Positions 33,092 to 40,823 of a DNA stretch of 64,000 bases are shown here, piece by piece (position 1 is the first letter of the stretch; the number at the start of each line of letters is the position of its first letter). A model generated the notes under the pieces. It saw only the letters and a list, made by a program, of their open reading frames with translations. It was not told where the DNA came from and made no database searches. The stretch is taken from contig CAXXLS010000017.1 in assembly GCA_963677135.2 (NCBI GenBank), positions 496,001-560,000 on the forward strand. The letters are read 5' to 3'. Both the position numbers and the translations under genes were made by a program. This DNA is from Seleniibacterium sp963677135 (GTDB taxonomy: Bacteria; Desulfobacterota; Desulfuromonadia; Desulfuromonadales; Geopsychrobacteraceae).

Positions 33092-34012
33092 ATGAGTGAT
33101 CACAGCGACTTGACAAATCAGGCTTCGGTCGAAATCAGCGGCGAGGCGATTCGGCGTATTCGTGAAGAAAAACGCTTGACGCAACTCTATGTGTCCAAGG
33201 TTGTCGGAGTGACCACGGATACCGTATCGCGCTGGGAAAATAATCGTTATCCCACCATTCGCAAAGATAACGCGACCAAACTTGCCGAAGCTCTCGAGGT
33301 CGATCTGGAGCAGATTCTGCTGAATCGCCAGCGGCCTGCTGATCCTGATCAGGATTCTGTGCGTTCCCTTGCCGGGCCAGGCGGCTGGCGGACTGTGCTC
33401 CTCGCTCTGGGTATTGCGCTTGTCCTCGGCGGCAGCTTGGCTGCTTACCATTATTTGTTCAGATCCGTGACCATTCAGGTCCGGAGAATTCTCCCCACTT
33501 TCATCGCTCCCGGAAGCCAGGTTCTTATTCAGGTTCATCTGGACTCAGAAAAACCCCTGAAGATGATCCTGAAGGAACATCTGCCTGAAGGATGGCGTTA
33601 TCTTGCCGGTCATCCCGCCGCTTCAAAGGTGGATCATGGGCATGGCCTGGTCCGGTGGATTTTCAAAAACGTCCAGTCTCGGACCAACGTTTATTATCTG
33701 GTTCAGGTTCCTGATGACGCCAAACTGGGCGAGACCCTGACTCTGGACGGCGAACTGGTCGCCAACCATGGCGGCAGTCAAACCATGGTCGCCATCACGG
33801 CCGAATCTCCCGCCCGTATTGCCCGCTATCATTGGGCGGACAGCAATGGCAATGATATTATTGACGACATGGAGATTCTCGCGGTCTCGGATCTGACCGA
33901 GGAAACCGGTGATGAACTGGTCAATTGGGATGACCTTGAGCAGCTCTGGGAAGCCGGGCACTACCGGTGGGACCCGGAACTGCGGCGCTTTGTTGCCGAT
34001 GCCGCGCGCTGA
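33092..34012 (+). CDS. XRE-type HTH protein with transmembrane anchor and extracytoplasmic EF-hand-like domain
   Basis: A 306-residue protein. Residues about 15-75 are an XRE-type helix-turn-helix (ISGEAIRRIREEKRLTQ, VTTDTVSRWENNRYPTI, ATKLAEALEVDLEQIL). Residues about 100-120 are a membrane helix (LLALGIALVLGGSLAAYHYLF), and the C-terminal 180 residues should lie outside the cytoplasm. That part looks beta-rich (LPEGWRYLAG, YLVQVPDDAKLGETLTLDG) and ends with a calcium-loop/dockerin-like ADSNGNDIIDDMEIL. The layout recalls RodZ or one-component membrane sensors, but it is not a clear RodZ. Target promoter and ligand are unknown; the next gene is ispB. Confidence 0.78.
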   Translation: MSDHSDLTNQASVEISGEAIRRIREEKRLTQLYVSKVVGVTTDTVSRWENNRYPTIRKDNATKLAEALEVDLEQILLNRQRPADPDQDSVRSLAGPGGWRTVLLALGIALVLGGSLAAYHYLFRSVTIQVRRILPTFIAPGSQVLIQVHLDSEKPLKMILKEHLPEGWRYLAGHPAASKVDHGHGLVRWIFKNVQSRTNVYYLVQVPDDAKLGETLTLDGELVANHGGSQTMVAITAESPARIARYHWADSNGNDIIDDMEILAVSDLTEETGDELVNWDDLEQLWEAGHYRWDPELRRFVADAAR

Positions 34013-34105
34013 GCTGATGGTTTTGGCCTGGCCTGACCCGGGTGCCTGTGTTCATGGTTTCCCAGCGCTTTGATCCCTTTTCGACAAGGTTTCGATAAAA
34101 AGGTT

Positions 34106-34134
34106 TTGACATACGTTAGGGTGGTTTCTAGAAT
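34106..34134 (+). promoter_or_regulatory. strong sigma-70 promoter for ispB
   Basis: Perfect TTGACA (34106-34111), 17-bp spacer, TAGAAT (34129-34134), about 70 bp before the ispB ATG. Confidence 0.75.
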
Positions 34135-34206
34135 GACGCCGCTGCTGAAGTGAAGACCTGACGATCTTTCGTGCCGTTATCCTCCAAGAGCTGGAACCGG
34201 AATATT

Positions 34207-35175
34207 ATGGAATCTGTTATTGACTTGTTAAAAGATGATATGCAGGCGGTTGAAGCACAGTTCGCCAAGAACCTCTCTTCCGGCGTGGAGTTGATCGGTC
34301 AGGTCGGACAATACATCCTGTCGAGTGGCGGCAAGCGGTTCCGTCCCATGTTGCTGATTCTGAGTTCCCGGCTCTGCAATTACCAGGGGGGCAGGCATAT
34401 CGAACTGGCCGCCGTCGTTGAATTCATTCACACGGCGACCCTGCTGCACGATGACGTCGTCGACAGTGCCAGCCTCAGGCGCGGCAACCGTTCCGCCAAT
34501 TCGGTGTGGGGCAACCAGGCGTCCGTCCTGGTGGGGGATTTTCTGTTCGCCAAATCCTTTTCCATGATGGTGAATTCAGAAAACCTCAGAATTCTGAAGA
34601 TCCTGTCCGACACCACGACCCAGCTTGCAGAGGGTGAAATCCTGCAGTTGATCAATACCTGTGACCTTGACGTTGACGAAAATCGCTACCTGCAGGTGGT
34701 CAGGGACAAGACGGCTATCCTGATCGCGGCGGCATGCCAGGTCGGGGCAATTCTCGCCGGTGCCACTGAAGAGCAGGAGCTGGCCCTGCGCGAGTTCGGC
34801 CTGGAAATCGGGACGGCCTTTCAACTCATGGATGATGCCCTCGATTATGTGGCGGACCAGGCGGAGTTCGGCAAGGAACGTGGGCACGACCTGTACGAAG
34901 GCAAGATGACCCTCCCCCTCATCCATGCTTATGCGGCCTGCAGCGGTGAAGAAAAGTCTGAGATTGCCCGGATCGTCGATGCCGAGGATCTGACCGCGGC
35001 CGACCTTGATTATGTCTGTGCTCTCATCGATACCTACGATGGGATCGAATATACCCGCACCAGGGCTGCCCAGAGGATTGAGACGGCCAAAAAGCTGCTG
35101 GAGATCTTCCCGCCTTCGGCAGCGAGAGATGCGCTTTACACCCTGGCGGACTATGTGGTTTCCCGCAAAAAGTAG
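34207..35175 (+). CDS. ispB: polyprenyl diphosphate synthase (IspB-like)
   Basis: Builds the long isoprenoid side chain of quinones from farnesyl diphosphate. The 322-residue protein shows GGKRFRPMLLILSS, the first Asp-rich motif LLHDDVVDSASLRRGN, GDFLFAKSFSMM, the second Asp-rich motif FQLMDDALDYVAD and GHDLYEGKMTLPLIHA. The ATG at 34207 matches family starts; a GTG at 34171 would add 12 residues. The ribosome site is weak at both. A small residue (Ala/Thr) near the first Asp-rich motif fits a long product, but exact chain length is not readable. It has its own strong promoter and is the long-chain partner of the ispA product. Confidence 0.92.
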   Translation: MESVIDLLKDDMQAVEAQFAKNLSSGVELIGQVGQYILSSGGKRFRPMLLILSSRLCNYQGGRHIELAAVVEFIHTATLLHDDVVDSASLRRGNRSANSVWGNQASVLVGDFLFAKSFSMMVNSENLRILKILSDTTTQLAEGEILQLINTCDLDVDENRYLQVVRDKTAILIAAACQVGAILAGATEEQELALREFGLEIGTAFQLMDDALDYVADQAEFGKERGHDLYEGKMTLPLIHAYAACSGEEKSEIARIVDAEDLTAADLDYVCALIDTYDGIEYTRTRAAQRIETAKKLLEIFPPSAARDALYTLADYVVSRKK

Positions 35176-35272
35176 CCTGTCTTTTCCGTCCTCTGTGCCC
35201 CTTTTTTAAAGGGGGACCCTCATCTTTTTGACATCACCTGACAGAATCCTGCCATGCTGAGCATTGCCTGCT

Positions 35273-35300
35273 TTGTTATCGGCGGTGATTTGGCTATAAT
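35273..35300 (+). promoter_or_regulatory. candidate promoter of the histidine kinase gene, giving a nearly leaderless mRNA
   Basis: TTGTTA (35273-35278), 16-bp spacer, perfect TATAAT (35295-35300). The ATG at 35307 is only 6 nt past the -10 box, where transcription should start, and no Shine-Dalgarno sequence precedes it. Confidence 0.5.
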
Positions 35301-35306
35301 CCGGGC

Positions 35307-37845
35307 ATGTTTCGAATCAGCCTACATAAAAAGGTTCTCGGAGCCTTCCTGCTGTTGTCCCTCTTGCCCCTTGGCCTGCTGCTGTTTACCTCTCAACACA
35401 GTCTGCGGCGGGTCGAGCTTCTGCTGCGGGAGCGAGCGACCCAGGCCCTGGACAGCCAGGCCGCCAGCGCACTCGAGCAGCGGGCGAAGATGGTCGCCGT
35501 CCAGGTTTCGGCTTTTTTGAATGAGGTTGAGGGGGATTTAACCGATCTGACCTTTCTTGAGCCGACGGAAGAGAATTATCTCGATTTCGCCTGGGGGCAT
35601 CAGCGCGAAATCTGGTTCCGTCGGGGGACCAATCTCGAGCCCATCGAGGTCCGTGAAAAAATTCTTCTCTACAGCGAACTCGCCTACATCGGCGTGGACG
35701 GCTTTGAAAAGGTCCGCATCATCGATGGCCGGCCGTCCAAGATCCTGCGTCAGGTGAGTGATCCCGCCCAGACCACCTACAAGACAGAGGATTATTTCGA
35801 ACAGGCCGCCCGGTTGCCGCAGGGGGACATCTGGGTCTCTCACCTGCAGGGGTGGTACGTCAGCCGTGATGAGCAGCTGCAGGGAGCGGAGACCCCCCTT
35901 GAAGCCGTTCAGGGCACCCCGTATCGCGGGGTCATACGATTTGCCGCCCCCCTTTATGAAAATGACGTCCTGGCGGGTGTTGTTGTTCTTTCCCTCGATC
36001 ATCGTCATCTCATGGAATTTACCCAGCACCTGAACCCTGTCGGGGAACAGGATGTCGTATTCCCATCCTATGCCAGCGGCAATTACGCCTTTATGTTCGA
36101 CGATGAAGGCTGGACCATTGTTCACCCGAAATATTGGGATATCAGGGGGTTCGATCCCGATGGCACCCTGGTTCCGGCGTACACGGAAAAGTCTTCCGAG
36201 GCGGATATCCGAGCCGGGCGGATTCCGTTCAACCTTCTCGAGGCAGGTTTTGTTCATCCCAATTATCCGAAGGCCGCCAGGGATGTTCGTCAGGGGCTGT
36301 CCGGAGTCGTCGATACCACCAATATCGGCGGTTCCAACAAGATCATGGCCTATGCGCCCATTCCCTACAGCCGCGGCGAATATCAGCGCTATGGTATTTT
36401 CGGCGGAGTCACCATCGGGGCCGAGATCGCCCAGTTCCATCAACCCGCCCTGGCCACGGCCCAGCTGATCAAAAATGAAATCAACAGCTTCATCATGCAG
36501 TCCTGGTTCGTCATTTCACTGACCGTCGTGGTCGTCGCAGGCGTCGCTTTCGTCCTTTCCAACAGTATTGTCAGGCCGGTTCTGTCCCTGACCGAGGGCA
36601 CCCGGAAGATGATCAACGGTGATTCGGCGGCTCAGATCAGGGTGGAAGCAAAGACCTCCGACGAGGTCGGAGTCCTGGCGGCTTCTTTCAACACCATGGT
36701 CGAGGAGCTCAACGGGCGTAGCGAACGCCTCCAGAAGACCCTGAGGGCATTGAGACACTCCCGGCGCGAGATTATTCGCGAGCGGAATTTTAAGAATACG
36801 GTATTCGACAACATCGATATCGGTCTGCTGACCTTCGACCGGGAATGCCGGCTGACATCTGCCAACGGAACGGCTTGCCAGGTTCTCAATATCAAGCATC
36901 CCGACAAGGATTGCGACTGGCAGCAGCTGCTTTGTGATTGGCCGGAAATACGGAACGTCCTCGCCGGGTGGCTGGCCAGTGCCCAGCAAGATCCTTCGGA
37001 AACATACCGAACCTACGTGACGCCCGAACGAAACGGGCGGGATTTGACCTATCGCCTGGCTTTGTGCCCGTTGAGCTTCCGCCAGCAGTCGGGCTGGCTG
37101 TTGATCGTTGAAGATATTACGGAACGCGTCAACATGCGCCAGCAGATGGCCCGTATGGATCGTCTCGCCTCTCTGGGGAGGATGTCGGCAGGGATTGCGC
37201 ATGAGGTTCGGAATCCCCTGACCGGGGTCAGCCTGCTGCTGGACGAATTGCATGATCGGCTGCTCGGTCATGAGACCGACCAGCAGCTCATCAGGCGGGC
37301 ACTGGGAGAGATCGAACGGCTCGAAGCCCTGGTCAACGAAATGCTTCATTTCGCATCGCTTCCGGAACCGCAGCTGGCCTACGGACAGGTCGAAAAAGTG
37401 GTTCAGGATTCACTTTTCCTCATGCGCAAGCAGTGTCAGCGGCAGAAGGTTTCTCTTGTTGAAGAGATCGCCCAGGACCTGCCCGCCATCCTCATGGACG
37501 CTGATCGTCTCAAGCAGGTGATGCTCAATCTCTGCAACAATGCTCTCGATGCGATGCCCGAAGGCGGGGAACTGCGGATCGCCGTCGGGCGGGATGAGCG
37601 TGATATTCTCATCCGTATCAGCGATACCGGCTGCGGCATCTCTGCGCAGCGGCTCCCCCTGGTTTTTGAGCCGTTTTTTACCAGCAAGGGGCAGGGGGAC
37701 CGGTCTTGGTCTTGCCATCAGTTACAATATCATTTCCGATCATGGCGGCGAGATCGACATCAAGAGTCAGCAGGGGGAAGGGACGGTTGTCACCGTGTCC
37801 CTGCCCTTGTACAAGAAGAGTGCCTCGACCGTCAGTCCGCCCTGA
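35307..37845 (+). pseudogene. NtrB-like sensor histidine kinase, frameshifted near the C-terminus
   Basis: Membrane sensor kinase for the downstream NtrC-like regulator. In order: membrane helix about residues 10-28; a roughly 360-residue periplasmic sensor region of dCache style; second helix about 395-420; HAMP linker (SNSIVRPVLSLTEGTRKM); a PAS-like domain (FDNIDIGLLTFDRECRLTSAN); the phospho-acceptor box GRMSAGIAHEVRNPLTGVS; and HATPase N-box NLCNNALDAMPEGGE with G1 box ISDTGCGI. After FEPFFTSKGQG the frame is lost. The G2 box GTGLGLAISYNIISDHGG is in the +1 frame, because the G-run at 37694-37698 has five G where four restore it. Corrected length is 845 residues. No Shine-Dalgarno sequence precedes the ATG. 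Confidence 0.87.
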
Positions 37846-38136
37846 TCCCGGTGGCCAAAATTCACCATTTTCCTTGAAGTCAAGGGCACCAGTCGCTATA
37901 TTCTGACTCCTGTTCCGAGTTTTTCAGCAGGTTGGCTTGAGGTCCTCGGTTTCCCTTGAAACCTTGCCTTCAGCGCTGTCGCCATGATTTTTCCGCCTTT
38001 TGCGCATCCCTGCCGGATCTCACTCCTGGGTCGGACCCGGACAGGTCACGGCCGGGTTGCGGTAATGTCTGAAATCGTCCGGTCGGCTACGAGAAGGTCG
38101 CCGCGAAAAGCTTCTGCCCCTGCAATTGAGGTTGCG

Positions 38137-39505
38137 ATGGAAAAAATACTGATAGTGGATGATGAGATTTTTATCAGGGAGAACCTGGAGCGGATTCTGG
38201 CCGAAGACGGTTACCGGACCCTGTCCACCAGTTCTCCCGAAGATGCGATTCAGATCGTCGGAGAAGAAGAAATCGGACTGGTTCTGCTCGACCTTAATCT
38301 CGGCAGCAGTAGCGGTCTTGACGTTCTGCGGGCCATGCGCGAGGTGGATCCGGAAATCCTGGTCATTATCATCACCGGTTACGGAACCGTGGAAAGCGCC
38401 GTAGAGGCACTGAAAATCGGCGCCTACGACTATATCAAGAAACCGTTCAAGGCGGATGCGATCCACCTGATCGTCAAGCTGGCGCTGGAAACCCAGAACC
38501 TGCGCCGCAAGGTCAGGCATTTGTCGAAGGACGGTGAGGGGATCGACATGGTCGGGAACAGCCCGGCTCTGCTGCAGATTTTCCGTCAGATTCGGGAAGT
38601 CGCCAAACACGAAACGGCGACGGTATTGATCACCGGGGACAGCGGAACCGGAAAGGAACTGGTGGCCCGGGCAATCCATAACCTTTCAGCCCGCGGCGAT
38701 CAGCCTTTTGTCGAGATCAACTGCGGATCTCTGCCCTTCAATCTTCTCGAAACCGAACTGTTCGGTCACGAACGGGGTGCATTCACCGATGCCAAGAACA
38801 GAAAAATCGGCCTTTTTGAGCAGGCTGACCGCGGTACCGTTTTTCTTGATGAAATAGGTGAAATGGACCTCAGCCTGCAAGTGAAGTTACTGAGGGTATT
38901 GGAAGATCGCCGTTTGCGGCGTCTTGGCGGTAATCGCAACATCGACATCAACGTCAGGATTGTCGCCGCGACCAACGCCGATCTGAAAACGGCTATCGAG
39001 AATAAAACGTTTCGCGAAGATCTCTATTACCGGCTCAACGTTTTTCCTATTCACATTCCGCCCTTGCGCGAACGGCGGGAGGATATTCCGATTTTTGCTT
39101 GCCCACTTCCTGCAACGGTTCAGCAGGGAGTTCAATAAATCAATTCGGGGTTTCAGCAGGGAGGCTCATGATCTGCTCGGCCGGTATCATTGGCCCGGGA
39201 ATGTTCGGGAACTGAGAAACGTGGTCGAGCGGATCTGCATCATGTACAGCGTTGAAGAGATTGAACCGCAGCATCTACCCCGGGAGATCTGGGGAGAAGA
39301 GCCGCAGAGCGAGGTTCCCTTCAGTTACGAGATCCCCCCAGAAGGAATCGTTCTTGACGACGTCCTTGGCCAGGTGGAGAAAAATCTTCTTGCCAAGGCC
39401 TACGCTATTTCAGGTGGCAACGTCGCCAAGACGGCTCGCATCCTTAATACCCCGCGGGGAACCCTGCGCTACAAACTGGAGAAGTACCAGCTGTCCCAGG
39501 AATAA
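38137..39505 (+). pseudogene. NtrC-family sigma-54-dependent response regulator, frameshifted in the AAA+ domain
   Basis: DNA-binding activator of sigma-54 promoters. Residues 1-120 are a receiver (ILIVDDE, phospho-Asp in VLLDLNLG, KKPF). The AAA+ domain has GDSGTGKELVARAIH Walker A, the sigma-54 contact loop ERGAFTDAKN (GAFTDA variant of GAFTGA), GTVFLDEIGEM Walker B and REDLYYRLNVFPI. The frame breaks at the T-run 39092-39096 (five T; four restore DIPILLAHFLQRF). It continues as RYHWPGNVRELRNVVERI and a Fis-type HTH (GGNVAKTARILNTPRGTLRYKL). Corrected length is 455 residues. The ATG at 38137 has TGAGGT upstream. A terminator and a candidate sigma-54 sRNA follow. Confidence 0.88.
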
Positions 39506-39550
39506 TTTTCCGCTTTCCCTCCCGCTGCGATGTCTTGCCTTGCTTGGGAG

Positions 39551-39574
39551 GGAGGCTGTGCAGCCTCCTTTTTT
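39551..39574 (+). terminator. intrinsic terminator after the NtrC-like gene
   Basis: GGAGGCT / AGCCTCC stem with a GTGC loop, directly followed by six T (39569-39574). Confidence 0.88.
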
Positions 39575-39610
39575 AATGTCCTGTTCCAGGGAATATGTTC
39601 TTCATCAATG

Positions 39611-39659
39611 CCTGGCTAAAATCGGCCAATTGTGACCATTTTAGCCCGTTTTAGCCAGG
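39611..39659. repeat. nested palindrome, candidate enhancer (UAS) for an NtrC-type regulator
   Basis: Perfect 11-bp arms CCTGGCTAAAA (39611-39621) and TTTTAGCCAGG (39649-39659), plus a third half-site ATTTTAGCC (39638-39646) that pairs with GGCTAAAAT. The half-sites lie about 90-135 bp upstream of a sigma-54-type promoter, the usual enhancer distance, and right after the regulator gene. Confidence 0.7.
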
Positions 39660-39670
39660 GCTCATCTTTT

Positions 39671-39683
39671 TATCAAATTTTTT
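39671..39683 (+). promoter_or_regulatory. IHF-like site between enhancer and sigma-54 promoter
   Basis: TATCAAATTTTTT matches eight of the nine fixed positions of WATCAANNNNTTR, in AT-rich DNA between palindrome and promoter where IHF would bend the DNA. Confidence 0.35.
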
Positions 39684-39743
39684 CTGAGTGAATAAACCGA
39701 GATAAAATGGTCTTTTGCTAATAAAATTCATGGTTTTTGAGAG

Positions 39744-39760
39744 TTGGTATTGGTTTTGCT
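39744..39760 (+). promoter_or_regulatory. candidate sigma-54 (RpoN) promoter
   Basis: TTGGTATTGGTTTTGCT has GG at 39746-39747 and GC at 39758-39759, exactly GG-N10-GC, with the flanking TTGG and TTGCT of the consensus. The predicted start is near 39771 (a G). No coding region follows on this strand before the terminator. Confidence 0.68.
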
Positions 39761-39770
39761 AATTTTATCG

Positions 39771-39877
39771 GAAGGATTGTTGGAAATTCCAGAAATTTCC
39801 AGCTCCACTTTCTCCAGTCCATCGATCAATGGACACATTGGCCCCGTTCCTGCCTCCTCCGGAACGGGGCGTTTTTT
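39771..39877 (+). ncRNA. predicted sigma-54-dependent small RNA with anti-Shine-Dalgarno loops
   Basis: From the predicted start (39771) to the T-run (39877) is about 107 nt. It should fold into three hairpins: a 10-bp stem with one G-U pair (39779-39788 with 39794-39803, loop CCAGA), a 6-bp stem GTCCAT/ATGGAC (39817-39822 with 39829-39834), and a 10-bp terminator stem (39841-39850 with 39861-39870). The linker between hairpins one and two is pyrimidine-rich with CTCC; the terminator loop TGCCTCCTCC is the complement of a strong Shine-Dalgarno sequence. It resembles in logic the sigma-54-driven Qrr and GlmY RNAs, without sequence similarity that I can see. The 3' end abuts the end of the convergent oxidoreductase gene. 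It is inferred from sequence only. Confidence 0.62.
39841..39877 (+). terminator. intrinsic terminator of the predicted sRNA
   Basis: Perfect 10-bp stem GCCCCGTTCC / GGAACGGGGC, 10-nt loop, then G and six T on the plus strand. Confidence 0.92.
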
Positions 39878-39878
39878 A

Positions 39879-40823
39879 TCATTCTCGGCCCGGCGCTGTC
39901 TCGTCCGCCATCTTCACCATCTGCCAATATCGGTCGATGTTCTGTTGTATTCTGGTGATCTCCTCGTGGTTGACTGCAGGTTTGAAAAGATGGGCAAAAC
40001 GATCCTGCTTTTCAAGGTATCTTTCAATCGGCAGACGCTGACGGGGGACTTTGGTATGGACAAGGGTGCCGTTGCGGTATTCTTTGAGAGGCCAGATTCC
40101 GGTTTTTACGGCCAGTTGACCGATGGCAACGGTTTCGGAAGGATCGAATCCCCAACCGGTAGGGCAGGGAGCCAAGGCCAGAATGAGCCTGGGACCTCTG
40201 AGCTGTTTGGCGGTTTCTATCTTGCGGGCCAGATCGAGGGGGTCGGAGCCAATGGCCGTCGCCACGTAGGCAGGGTTATGGGCCATCCAGATAGAAAATA
40301 AATCTTTTTTCTTGCCGGTATAGCCACCGGGACCGGTACTGGTGGAGGTCCGGGCGGCGTGCGGAGTGGCTCCCGAGTATTGTTGCCCGGTATTGCCATA
40401 CCCCTCGTTGTCATAGCACAGGTAGATGAAGTCAAGGCCCCGGTCAATGGCACCGGAGGTGGCATTCATGCCAATGCCATAGGCCACCCCGTCTCCGGTG
40501 AGAACGACCGGGATGAGATCTTCTTCGGGGGTGATCCGGTTCTTCCTGAGGAGGATATCGAGAGCGTCACGTACACCCTGTGCCGCTGCCGGTGCTGCGG
40601 CCATGGCGGTATAGAGCCATGAACCGGTAAAGGGGGTGTAGGGATAGGCCGCCAGCATGGTCATGCAACCGGCCGCGTTGATGAATACGGTCCGGTCTCC
40701 GAGCAGGTCATAGGTTTCATGGATGGCTTCCAGTCCGCCACACCCGGCGCACATGACGGTGCCGGTCCCGAACAGGTGCTCGGAGGGCAGGTCTTTCATG
40801 CTTTTCAGCGTCGGTTCTTTCAT
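39879..40823 (-). CDS. 2-oxoacid:ferredoxin oxidoreductase, beta subunit (thiamine diphosphate-binding, PorB/VorB-like)
   Basis: ThDP subunit of a complex that oxidatively decarboxylates a 2-oxoacid to acyl-CoA and reduces ferredoxin. The 314-residue protein has the 4Fe-4S cysteines expected of PorB (MCAGCGG, NAAGCM and LAPCPTGW) and the ThDP motif VLTGDGVAYGIGMNATSGAIDRG ending in CYDNEGYGNTGQQ. The substrate-side block SGATPHAARTSTSTGP is close to the TPYGA...TTTT block of pyruvate/isovalerate enzymes. Its start overlaps the alpha-subunit stop by 4 bp (40820-40823). It is the last gene of the operon and converges on the predicted sRNA. Substrate (pyruvate or branched-chain oxoacid) is unresolved. 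Confidence 0.9.
   Translation of the reverse strand: MKEPTLKSMKDLPSEHLFGTGTVMCAGCGGLEAIHETYDLLGDRTVFINAAGCMTMLAAYPYTPFTGSWLYTAMAAAPAAAQGVRDALDILLRKNRITPEEDLIPVVLTGDGVAYGIGMNATSGAIDRGLDFIYLCYDNEGYGNTGQQYSGATPHAARTSTSTGPGGYTGKKKDLFSIWMAHNPAYVATAIGSDPLDLARKIETAKQLRGPRLILALAPCPTGWGFDPSETVAIGQLAVKTGIWPLKEYRNGTLVHTKVPRQRLPIERYLEKQDRFAHLFKPAVNHEEITRIQQNIDRYWQMVKMADETAPGRE

Noticed and set aside
39706..39722. A second sigma-54-like site (GGTCTTTTGC) upstream of the proposed one
   Set aside because: The GG to GC spacing is 6 bp and not 10, so RNA polymerase-sigma-54 should not use it.
39829..40041. Small protein starting inside the predicted sRNA
   Set aside because: It has no ribosome site, runs through the terminator hairpin and T-run, and overlaps the convergent oxidoreductase gene.
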